Positions 26,475-35,100 of a stretch of DNA of 64,000 nt are shown here, one piece after another. The position numbers and the translations under genes are program-made. The stretch comes from Rhodococcoides kyotonense (GTDB taxonomy: Bacteria > Actinomycetota > Actinomycetes > Mycobacteriales > Mycobacteriaceae), in the NCBI RefSeq assembly GCF_900188125.1, contig NZ_FZOW01000013.1, forward strand, positions 119,381 to 183,380, written 5' to 3'. Within the stretch, counting starts at the first letter, position 1; each line of letters opens with the position of its first letter. The notes under the pieces are model-generated. The model was not told the DNA's origin. It ran no database searches and worked only from the letters and a program-made list of their open reading frames with translations.

Positions 26475-27836
26475 TCAGTGCAGTATCGCCTCGGCGCTCC
26501 GGGCTGCGGCCCGGTAGGCCCGCGTCGTCCTAGGCGACAGCAGAGGATTCGACAGCTGAAAGCGCCAGTAGCGCAGGGCTGCTCGGGCAGTGCGGACCAC
26601 GTCGTCGGTGCCGGTGTTCTCCGGCAGGCCGAGCCGAGTGGCCGGATCGAGCCCGCGGCCACCGAGAATTCCGTCCAGTGCATTCCGCTGCCATTCCGTC
26701 GTGGCGAGCGGGTCGGTCTGCAGGCTCGCAAGGACGGTGAGTTCCTCGAACAGGTGGTCCTCGGCGAGTGCCCGGTCGACGCGCCGCAGCAACGGCGCCG
26801 ACCGTGCGTCGAGACGCGCCTCGAGCAGCTTCTGTACCGACGTCAACGCGTCGTGAATTTTCGATTGAGTATGGCGCGCACCGAAGTGCACGTCGATTCG
26901 GTGCTCCAACTCGGCCACACCGCTTCGGCGCACCAGTTCGGCGGCAAGTTCCGGCGCCGACGAGACCCCGGACCGGACGATCGACACCGCAGATCTGATG
27001 CCGAAGAGCCCGAATCGTCGTGCGAGTGTGCGTCGTTCAGTGGAGTCGACCGGCAAGTCGGCCTTCGCGAATCGGTCGACCGACAGTAGCGATCGCTCGA
27101 GATCGGGCACCGAAGCGAGGGTGAGGAACGCGTCGAACTCCCGCTGGCGCAGCGTACGCCCGCGCAGCGCCAACAATCCCGACACCGGCAATATCGACGA
27201 ATCCTGTTCTCCGCGTGCCTCGTCCACGCGACTGTGCACGACGATGACCCCTAGCGGACCTGCCGCGCCCGCACCGCGCAGGCCGTCGAGAATGTCCACA
27301 TCCGACGGTTGCAGATCCCGCGTGAGATAGACGACCGCGTCGACTTCCCGGTGACCCGACGACGGGGCCAGCAGCGCCATCGTTCGCCGCGACACGTCAC
27401 GCGAATTCGACGCCGTACCAGGGGTGTCGACGACCGTGTAGCGCTCGAGCAGGCTCGACGGCCAGGTGACCTCCAACCGCTCGACGCGGTCCGCCGGGAC
27501 GTCTCCGAGGTCGAGAATCAGTCTGCCGTCCGTGCGTTCGACCGGGAGGGCTCTGGTCCGGCCTTCGGTCGTCACTGCGATCGACGGTATCCTGCCGCGC
27601 ACGAACCATGTCACGACGCGTGTGCACTCGGTGGCGTCGGACGGTGCAATCTCCTCTCCGACAAGCGCATTGAGCAGCGTCGACTTTCCGGCCTTGACGG
27701 TACCCGCCAGCGCGATTCGGAGCGGAGAGTCCAGTCGGGCACGGATGTCGACGATTCTTGCGTCGACGACACGATCGGATCCCAGCACCGCTCGGGCCTC
27801 GATGAGGAGTGCGTGTGCTCGGTCGAGGTCGGTCAC
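26475..27836 (-). CDS. IniC-like dynamin GTPase (cassette 1)
   Basis: The 453-residue protein has an intact dynamin-type GTPase domain: G1 AGTVKAGKSTLLNAL (about 44-58), G2 threonine region SDATECTRVV, G3 VVDTPG (135-140), and a non-canonical G4 HSRVD instead of T/N-K-x-D. The same unusual G4 occurs in the IniC of cassette 2, so it is ancestral. Compared with that paralogue (482 residues) it lacks about 25-30 residues after G4. IniA/IniC proteins are membrane-associated dynamins induced by cell-wall stress in mycobacteria. The GTG start at 27836 overlaps, as GTGA, the stop of the out-of-frame C-terminal remnant of iniA-1, exactly as iniA-iniC overlap in cassette 2. Confidence 0.82.
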   Translation of the reverse strand: MTDLDRAHALLIEARAVLGSDRVVDARIVDIRARLDSPLRIALAGTVKAGKSTLLNALVGEEIAPSDATECTRVVTWFVRGRIPSIAVTTEGRTRALPVERTDGRLILDLGDVPADRVERLEVTWPSSLLERYTVVDTPGTASNSRDVSRRTMALLAPSSGHREVDAVVYLTRDLQPSDVDILDGLRGAGAAGPLGVIVVHSRVDEARGEQDSSILPVSGLLALRGRTLRQREFDAFLTLASVPDLERSLLSVDRFAKADLPVDSTERRTLARRFGLFGIRSAVSIVRSGVSSAPELAAELVRRSGVAELEHRIDVHFGARHTQSKIHDALTSVQKLLEARLDARSAPLLRRVDRALAEDHLFEELTVLASLQTDPLATTEWQRNALDGILGGRGLDPATRLGLPENTGTDDVVRTARAALRYWRFQLSNPLLSPRTTRAYRAAARSAEAILH

Positions 27837-28026
27837 GCGTACGCCTCGCTGGACACCAGTGCGACAGTGCCGCGTCGTACGGACGCGATCTCCTGAGCGA
27901 GTTCGTCGATGTGCGACACTCGGGCGACACACGAGTCCTTCTGAGAGGCAACGGCATTCTGGGCGCTGCGCAGTGATTCGTCGACCGACCTCAGAAGATC
28001 CGTCGCAACCTGCGTGAAGTGGCGCG
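27833..28026 (-). pseudogene. Out-of-frame C-terminal remnant of iniA-1
   Basis: In the neighbouring frame the DNA encodes RHFTQVATDLLRSVDESL and continues to a TGA at 27833-27835. This matches DHFTSIAEQTLRSLNDSL and the remaining C-terminus of the intact IniA. One base is missing relative to the intact gene within the CTGCGCGCCACTTC stretch (28016-28029, minus strand); adding one base would rejoin the frames. The terminal TGA overlaps the iniC-1 GTG as GTGA, as in cassette 2, so the loss looks recent or is an assembly error. Confidence 0.75.
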
Positions 28027-29430
28027 CAGCGTGCGCTGGACGTGGCGCAGTCGATGCTTCGACTCCTTGTTCACCTGGAAGACGACGTCGTCCATCAGTT
28101 TGGAGACCGCGACGCGCGCCTCCGCTTGCCGTCTGGCTGTTCGCGCCTTTCGATCCTCGCGGAACGTGTTGGCGCCGAGTAGAACACCTGCACCGATGGA
28201 GAACGGGTTCACCAATGCCATACCCATCAACGACGTCGCCAAGCCGACCATCAGAATGCCGCCGTACGAGCCGCGTGTGGCGCTGATGACCCGCTGGACG
28301 ATCCCCGCTTTGCCGCTTTCGAGCGCATCGAGTGCGGTGACGGGTGCGAGGACGTCGGACACGTCGTCGATGTGGATGCTGGGCAGCGTGATGTCACCAT
28401 CGTCGGCGAAGCGCAGGGCGACGGCACGGGCCAGCTCGACCGACCGCGTGTGGGCCATGACGAAGTTTTCGCGCACCGCCGTCGCCACTTTCTGGTCGAC
28501 GAACGACTCGAAGTCGGCCCATCTCGGCGCTGGATCCGACGCCGCGATATCGGCCTCGGCGTCGCGTACGACGGCTCGGAGCCGGTCACGTAGGTCGTGT
28601 TCGATGTCGGTCATCAGCTCTACCGCACCGTCCGTGAGCGTGTACTGCCACGACGAACTGCGCTGCCGAAGCGCGTCGGCCTCTGCTCGTGCTCTTTCGA
28701 GCTGAGCGACGGTCGCAGCGCCGTTCGCAGGATCGATCAACGCCTCGCGTTCGGTGCGCAGTGCGAGCGACAGATGGTCCGCGATGGATCCGATGTCGTT
28801 CGAGAACGCGATGCGAGCCAACACATCCTGCTGTTGGACGACGGTGCCGGACAGGAATTCGATCAGCTGAGGGAAGCCGGATTCGATGCGCAGCTCGTCG
28901 TCGTCGAAGTCGTCGGACGCGGATTTCAGCGCCGTCGACACCGGCAGGATCGGCAGCCCGAGCCCGGCTTCGGTCAGATGCGCACGATTCGCGCCTTGAA
29001 TGTCCTTCCACTGTGAATACGAGTCGATCTTCGTCAGCACACAGACGACGAACGGGCACAACGCGTGAATCTGACGGACGAAGTCCAGCTCGGGCGCGGT
29101 GAATTCCTGACTCGCATCGGTCACGAACAGAACGGCGTCCGACACCGTGACCAGGCTCAGCGCCTCACCCGCGTTCGACGGGTGCCGGGCGGACAGACCG
29201 GGCACTTCGGTCAGCTGGAGGTCGCCCAGCTCCGCGCGGAGAAAATCAGAGGTCGACGACGCGTCGGCACCGGGCTGGCCGACGACCAGCACGCGGACAG
29301 TGCTGTCGAAGAATCGCTTTCGTGCGGAATCGAGACGATCCGACATGTCGTGTCTGCCTGCTGCCGCTGCAGCGTGTTCGAGACTGTCGAGCAGATTCGA
29401 CACCTCGGTCTCGATGATGCTGATGGACAC
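27991..29430 (-). CDS. IniA-like dynamin, degenerate GTPase site and frameshifted C-terminus (cassette 1)
   Basis: The 479-residue product aligns along its length with the intact IniA at 48761. The P-loop position reads VVGQPGADASST instead of VVGPLKQGKSQ, so the catalytic Lys-Ser is lost. About 60 residues between G1 and G3, including switch threonines, are deleted. G3 reads EVPG instead of DTPG, while TKID (G4) remains. It is therefore unlikely to bind or hydrolyse GTP normally. The membrane-inserting segment (GGILMVGLATSLMGMALVNPFSIGAGVLLG) and helical stalk are kept. After LRHVQRTLR the frame shifts near 28016-28029 and stops early at 27991. Start GTG 29430 follows AAGGA; a GTG at 29451 is possible. 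Confidence 0.78.
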   Translation of the reverse strand: MSISIIETEVSNLLDSLEHAAAAAGRHDMSDRLDSARKRFFDSTVRVLVVGQPGADASSTSDFLRAELGDLQLTEVPGLSARHPSNAGEALSLVTVSDAVLFVTDASQEFTAPELDFVRQIHALCPFVVCVLTKIDSYSQWKDIQGANRAHLTEAGLGLPILPVSTALKSASDDFDDDELRIESGFPQLIEFLSGTVVQQQDVLARIAFSNDIGSIADHLSLALRTEREALIDPANGAATVAQLERARAEADALRQRSSSWQYTLTDGAVELMTDIEHDLRDRLRAVVRDAEADIAASDPAPRWADFESFVDQKVATAVRENFVMAHTRSVELARAVALRFADDGDITLPSIHIDDVSDVLAPVTALDALESGKAGIVQRVISATRGSYGGILMVGLATSLMGMALVNPFSIGAGVLLGANTFREDRKARTARRQAEARVAVSKLMDDVVFQVNKESKHRLRHVQRTLRATSRRLRRIF

Positions 29431-29502
29431 TGCTGTTCGATCCTTTCTCACGCGACCTCGGCCGGCACGCGCGCGAGCAGTACCGGCCGAGATCGACCCG
29501 AC

Positions 29503-29877
29503 TTACATGCTGTGATGGGTGTCCGTCGTCGCCAGGTCTGCCGTCGAGTGGTCGGTCGCGGACGCGCTGGTGTCCGCGGTGAGGCCTGTGGACAGTGACG
29601 TATCCGCGCTCAGATCGGACTCGACCGTCGGGACGGTGGTGCTGTAGTCCGCGTAGTCGGTGGCCGGGGTTTCGGTGGCTGTGCTGGTTGCAGTGGCTTC
29701 AGTGGTTTCAGTGGTGCCGATGAGTGCGCTGGTGCCGATGCCTGCGGTGTCGGTCGCGGTAGGGGTCTCGGCGGCAGGTGTTGCAGTCGTTGCAGTCGTT
29801 GCAGTTGTCGCGGTGTCTGCAGTGGCGGCGCTGGTCGAGGCGGGGTTCGGCTCGACAGTGGTGGCGGTGGTCGTCAC
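29503..29877 (-). CDS. Thr/Ala-rich low-complexity protein, possible 3' half of a split gene
   Basis: This 124-codon frame starts with GTG 29877, overlapping the stop of the upstream frame as GTGA. Almost the whole product is Thr, Ala, Ser and Asp, with short runs such as ATTATTATTATPAAE. No domain or membrane segment is visible. The composition continues that of the upstream frame's tail without a break, so the two were probably one gene of about 380 codons split by a single-base loss. Alternatively they are two coupled genes. It lies in the position that iniB holds in cassette 2. Confidence 0.5.
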   Translation of the reverse strand: MTTTATTVEPNPASTSAATADTATTATTATTATPAAETPTATDTAGIGTSALIGTTETTEATATSTATETPATDYADYSTTVPTVESDLSADTSLSTGLTADTSASATDHSTADLATTDTHHSM

Positions 29878-30641
29878 GGTGCGTCGTTGCCGGCGGCCGT
29901 GGTTGTGGTCGCTGCCGCTTCCGTCGTGGTGTCCGCGACAGTCGTGACGGCGGTCTGCTGTCCGGCCGACCATGTCGAGGCGGTTCCCAAGTCGGCCGTC
30001 GGTGCCGTGTAGGTGGCAGCAGTCGCTTCGGAGGCGGTGTACTGGACCGACGTCGAGAGCGGAACCGACGCTACGGAATTCGTCGGCGACGTCGGAACCG
30101 GAGTTGCCGCAAGGGTAGCCGACGCGGCTGTCGGAGTAGGCGCTGCCGTTGCCGTTGCCTGGGGCGTCGAGTTCTGCAGCGTGATGCCCACCCGGTCCGC
30201 TCCGTGAGACTCGTTGTTGCGCAGTGCAGCAGAGCCTCCGAAGGAAGACGTGAAGTGCTGGTCGACGGATCCGCTCTGCGCTTGCATGTGCTGATCGTGA
30301 GATTCGTTGTCTTGCTTGGATGTATCGCGCTGAGCGGACGACCGGATGTCGCCGAGATGCGTGGCACCCGCCACTACGTTGTCGTGTGTCTGAACATGGT
30401 CGCGCTGAGGGGTCTGCGCGTCTGCGTCGTGACGATCGACGACCCGGGTGTCGACGTGTTGCGCGTCGGGAATGCGTTCCGCGGACACCGGGAATGCCGC
30501 GGGATGTGTGCCGCCCACGTGGCGAATGTCGTGGAAGAACCGCGTGAGCGTGCTCTCGATCGCAGCATGTGGATCGAAGGCTTGCCCCATGTCTGCGGTC
30601 GGAGCGAGGTGGTGGTTGTTCGACCTGATCGGAGTGCGCAT
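29874..30641 (-). CDS. Low-complexity protein, first gene of cassette 1 (iniB position)
   Basis: The 255-residue protein starts with ATG 30641 after an AGGA site. Residues about 20-45 (FDPHAAIESTLTRFFHDIRHVG) look folded. The middle is rich in His, Asp, Gln and Ser, and the last 100 residues are Ala/Thr/Pro/Val-rich. I do not recognise a family, and it lacks the N-terminal IniB-type helix seen at 45796. It lies divergent from an Hsp70-like gene and upstream of iniA/iniC homologues, so it is the positional counterpart of iniB. The frame ends at TGA 29874-29876 inside a Thr/Ala-rich stretch that continues in another frame. Confidence 0.6.
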   Translation of the reverse strand: MRTPIRSNNHHLAPTADMGQAFDPHAAIESTLTRFFHDIRHVGGTHPAAFPVSAERIPDAQHVDTRVVDRHDADAQTPQRDHVQTHDNVVAGATHLGDIRSSAQRDTSKQDNESHDQHMQAQSGSVDQHFTSSFGGSAALRNNESHGADRVGITLQNSTPQATATAAPTPTAASATLAATPVPTSPTNSVASVPLSTSVQYTASEATAATYTAPTADLGTASTWSAGQQTAVTTVADTTTEAAATTTTAAGNDAP

Positions 30642-30856
30642 GGATTCCTGCTTCCGGTGAGTTGTTCGGCCATTCGGCCTGCAGACACCGAAGTTAGGGA
30701 CGGACTCTGGGAAGACCTTGGCAACGACCTGCGCTTTCGATCCAGGTTCGGTCACAGCACCTTCACAGCGTGCGCACAGCGAGGATGCACCACGCGCGAG
30801 TGAAATAGGGCATACACCGAGCGCGGGTCGCCGCGCCGAACCTCAGGAGTGCCGTA

Positions 30857-32068
30857 ATGCACACAGTGCTGGCGATCGCGATCGGCTCGAACGACATGAC
30901 CGTCGCGACCTACAATTTCGAAGCGTCCGTGGACGTTTCGGTCGTCGACAGTTCGGTCGTCGGTGCGTCCGTCCATATCGGCGACGACGCTCGTGTTCTG
31001 TCGCCGGCGGGCCGCGTCGGAGATCCGGTGCCGATCTTCCTGCCCGACGGGCGCAGTGCGACCGGCGCGCAACTGGTCGCGGACACCATCGCGGAACTTG
31101 CAGGACGCAGGAAATATGACGCAGTCGTCGTGGTCCATCCAGTCACTTGGACGCGGTATGCGGTGTCGGCGCTCGAGAACGAACTGAGCCGACGGTCTGT
31201 CGTGGCCGCCGTCGTGAATCGGCCGTCGGTCGCGGACCGGTGGCTTCGCGGCATCGGGACAGTGCCATCGAAGGGGCAGGCGATCGTGGTCGAGGTAGGC
31301 GAGGACGACACGGTCGTCTCGTGTTGCCGCGCCGAGAACGGACGGACCGTCGTCGTCACCGAGCCTGGATCGGACCCATTCGGAGCGGTCTCTGTGGACC
31401 GAACAGTGTTGGCGCACATAGTCGGTCAGCTCCGCAAGGCGGACCCTTCGATCGACCCGGCCGATCCGTCGAACTGGAACGACCTGCACGAGCTCGCGCA
31501 GCGTGTGTCCGCGGCCAGACACCGCCTCGATACCACGCCGGTCGTGGACGTGGACACCCATCTCCACGGTGTACATCGCACCATGCGGATCGTTCGATCC
31601 GAATTCGAGGAACTGATCGTCGCCGACGTCGTACGAATGGCTTCGCGAGTAGCAGGTACCGTCGCGCAGTTCTCCGAGCCCGTGCAGAAGGTCGTCGTGC
31701 ATGGGGCTGCGGCGTCGATTCCGATGGTTGCCGAGGCTATTTCGGTCCGAACCCGTGCAGCCGTCGTAGTCGCGACCACCCCGGACGCCACTGTCATCAA
31801 GGGTGCAATTCTGTGGGCGAGCGGCCTCGTTTCACCGATCGCGTCGAACATGCCGACGATTCCGATCCGACCGACAAGCATCGCCGACGGCCGAACCCGC
31901 CGCTCGATCTGGACGAAGAGCCGAGTGTGGATGGCGAGCGGAGCCGCCGCTGTACTGCTCGGTGTCGGCGGTTTCGTTGCGGCGCATGCAGTTACGGCGC
32001 CGGAACCGGTCGGGCCGGCTCCCGTCCCCACGATGCACACCGTCGGCGCGAACACGCCGGGCCCGTGA
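30857..32068 (+). CDS. Hsp70-like actin-fold membrane protein (paralogue 2, degenerate motifs)
   Basis: The 403-residue protein aligns with the Hsp70-like protein at 43749-45521, but its nucleotide-binding motifs are eroded. Phosphate-1 reads LAIAIGSNDMTVATY, phosphate-2 reads IVVEVGEDDTVVSCC (D-L-G-x-x become E-V-G-E-D), and the adenosine motif reads VVVHGAAASIPMV where the paralogues have L-I-G-G-(G/S)-S. ATP turnover is doubtful. A single membrane segment (VWMASGAAAVLLGVGGFVAA) lies near residues 357-376, and the extracytoplasmic tail is only about 25 residues, against about 170 in the intact paralogue. AGGAG precedes the ATG. It is divergent from the low-complexity/iniA/iniC operon of cassette 1. 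Confidence 0.75.
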   Translation: MHTVLAIAIGSNDMTVATYNFEASVDVSVVDSSVVGASVHIGDDARVLSPAGRVGDPVPIFLPDGRSATGAQLVADTIAELAGRRKYDAVVVVHPVTWTRYAVSALENELSRRSVVAAVVNRPSVADRWLRGIGTVPSKGQAIVVEVGEDDTVVSCCRAENGRTVVVTEPGSDPFGAVSVDRTVLAHIVGQLRKADPSIDPADPSNWNDLHELAQRVSAARHRLDTTPVVDVDTHLHGVHRTMRIVRSEFEELIVADVVRMASRVAGTVAQFSEPVQKVVVHGAAASIPMVAEAISVRTRAAVVVATTPDATVIKGAILWASGLVSPIASNMPTIPIRPTSIADGRTRRSIWTKSRVWMASGAAAVLLGVGGFVAAHAVTAPEPVGPAPVPTMHTVGANTPGP

Positions 32069-32094
32069 CCTGACACTTCGCATCACGGGCCCGG
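32057..32094. terminator. Bidirectional terminator-like hairpin
   Basis: A perfect 12-bp GC-rich stem (CCGGGCCCGTGA / TCACGGGCCCGG) with a 14-base loop overlaps the stop of the Hsp70-like gene and precedes the 3' end of the convergent Fe-S reductase gene. There is no T-tract. Confidence 0.6.
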
Positions 32095-32105
32095 CGGGCT
32101 CGGCA

Positions 32106-35100
32106 CTACTTCTTTCTACCCGGCGCCTTCGCACCCGCACGGAACCCGAGACCACCGGGCTTCGCGGCCGGAGGTGCCGGAGCATCCCCGTTGGATGACG
32201 TCTCGGCAGGTGCCTCGGCCGTCGGCTCAGCCTTGGTCTCGGTCGTCTCCTGCACGGGAGCTTCCGGTTCCGTCTCGACTGGTGTGTGCGCTTCCGGCTC
32301 TGCGGGTGCTTGCGTTTCCGGCTCTGCGGGTGCCGCAGGTGCTGCCGCGGGCTTGCCGGGTGCCTTGGCGCCCGGCTTCTTGTAGCCCGTCTTGACTGCG
32401 AGGCCCTTGGCCTTGACGGTCGGCTTCGTAGCCTCGGCTGGAGCAGACGCCTCGGTCGACGCGGCCTCGGCCGGTGCAGACGCCTCGGTCGACGCGGCCT
32501 CGGCCGGTGCAGAAGCCTCGGCAGGCGCCGGTGCGTCCGGCTCCGTCTCGGCCGTTGGTTGTGCCTCCGGCTCTGCGGGTGCTTGTGTCTCCGGCTCTTG
32601 GGGTGCTGCGGCGGGCTTGCCGGGCGCTTTGGCTCCTGGCTTCTTGTAGCCCGTCTTGACCGCGAGGCCCTTTGCCTTGACGGTCGGCTTCGACTCCTGA
32701 GCCGGTGCCGATGTCTCGGCAGGCGCCTCCGATGCGGCTGGAGTTTCCTCGGTCGGGGTCTCGGTCGCAGTCTCGGTGGGCGCAGGTGCCGCAGCGGGCT
32801 TGCCGGGCGCCTTCGCTCCTGGCTTCTTGAAGCCCGACTTCACCGCGAGGCCCTTGGGCTTGACCGTCGGCATCGACTCCGATGCAGGAGCTGCTGCCGT
32901 GTCCGGCGTCGCTGCCGGGGTCTCGGTGTCGCTCGGTGCGTCGGCGTCAGATGACGCGGGTGCCGCTGCGGGCTTCCCGGGTGCCTTGGCGCCCGGCTTC
33001 TTGAAGCCGGACTTCACGGCGAGGCCCTTGGGCTTGACCGTCGGTTTCGTTTCCGTAGCTTCGGCGGGTGCTTCGGACGTCGACGCCTGCGCCTCGGGCT
33101 CGGCAGCCTTGGGCGCTGCGGACTTCGCACCCGGAGCCTTGCCCTTGACCTGCAGGCCCTTGCCGCCGGGAGCTTTCGCGCCACCGGCGAGTCCGAGACC
33201 CTTCGGCTTGGACGCATCCGCCGCGGTATCGGCCGAGTGGCCCGACGACGTGTCGGCCTCGGCGGACGTGGCCGCATTCCCGGGAGCCTTCGCGCCCGGT
33301 GCTTTCGCGCCTGGTGCTTTTGCGAGGCCCTTCATCTTCAGGCCGCCGGCAGCCTTCGCGGGCTGGGCTTTCTTGGTGGCTTCCTCGGGATCGACGCCCT
33401 CGGCCGCGACCTCGACTTCTTCGACGCGGCCCTGCTCCTCGACCTCGGCCGCTTCCTCGGTAGCGAGCTCCTCCTCGGGAGTGGGCTCACGCGGGATGAC
33501 CTTGATGTTCTCGCTGAGCACCGACGACTCGACGCGGGTGATCGACTCGAGCATCAGCTGCGCGACGTCGACGACCTCGACACCTTCGTGTGCGCCGCCT
33601 TCCTGACGTGCAGTGACACCGTCGGTGAGCATGACGCGGCAGAACGGGCAACCCGTCGCGATCTTCTTGGGATTGGTCTCGAGCGCCTCGTCGACCCGGT
33701 CGATGTTGATGCGCTTGCCGATGTTCTCTTCCATCCACATGCGAGCACCACCGGCACCACAGCACATGGACCGTTCACCGTGACGCGGCATCTCCTTGAG
33801 GTTGGAGCCGGACGCGGCCATCAGCTCGCGGGGAGCGTCGTAGACCTTGTTGTGACGACCCAAGTAGCACGGGTCGTGGTACGTGATGTCCTGGCTGACC
33901 GATGCGACCGGAATCAGCTTCTTCTGCCGAACGAGTCGGTTGAGCAGCTGCGTGTGGTGAACCACCTCGTAGTCGCCACCGACCTGCGGGTATTCGTTGC
34001 CGAGCGCGTTGAAGCAGTGCGCACACGTGACGACGATCTTGCGCTTGCGCTGCTCGACACCCTCGAAGACGTTGTTGAGCGTCTCGATGTTCTGCATCGC
34101 GAGCTGCTGGAACAGGAACTCGTTGCCCGCGCGGCGAGCCGAGTCGCCGGTGCAGGTCTCGTCGGCGCCGAGGACCATGAACTTGACGCCTGCCGTGGCG
34201 AGGAGCTCGGCAACGGCCTTGGTGGTCTTCTTCGCGCGATCCTCGTAGGCGCCCGCACAGCCGACCCAGAACAGGTACTCGTAGTCCTGGAACGAATCCG
34301 CGTCCTGGCCGAAGACCGGGATGTCGAAGTCCATCTCGTTGATCCAGTTGAGACGGTCCTTCGAGTTCTGGCCCCAGGGGTTGCCCTTGTTCTCGAGGTT
34401 CTTGAAGAGTCCGGCGAGCTCGGAGGGGAACTCCGACTCGATCAGAACCTGGTAACGACGCATGTCGATGATGTGGTCGACGTGCTCGATGTCCACCGGG
34501 CACTGTTCGACGCACGCGCCACACGTGGTGCAGCTCCACAGAACCTCGGGATCGATGATGCCGCCCTCGACAGCATCGGCGACGAGCTTGCGGTCTGCTT
34601 CGTCGCGAGCGGCCTGCGGGATGGCGTCGAGCTTCTTCTGATCGACGTTGCCCTCGCCGTCGACGAGACCGACCTCGTCACCGCCCATGTCCTTCTTGCC
34701 GCCGGCGAGGAGGTACGGGGCCTTGGCGTGGCTGTGGTCGCGCAGCGACATGATCAGCAGCTTCGGCGACAGGGGCTTGCCGGTGTTCCAAGCAGGGCAC
34801 TGGGACTGGCAGCGTCCGCACTCGGTGCAGGTGGTGAAGTCGAGCCAGCCCTTCCAGCTGAAGTCCTCGATCTTGCCTGCACCGAACGCGTCGACGTCGG
34901 GGTCGGCTTCTTCCATCTCGAGGACCTTGCCGCCGGACATCATCGGCTTGGCCGGGCCGAGTGCGACGGTGCCGTCGTCCATGCGCTTGAAGTAGATGTT
35001 GGGGAACGCGGTGAATCGGTGCCACGCGACGCCCCAGTTGATGCGGGTACCGACGATGTAGAGCCAGATCATGCCGGACATCAGTTTGATGAACGCAAAA

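Noticed and set aside
28016..28029. Programmed -1 frameshift in iniA-1
   Set aside because: No slippery heptamer or obvious downstream pseudoknot is present, and the intact paralogue is read in one frame. A one-base deletion is simpler.
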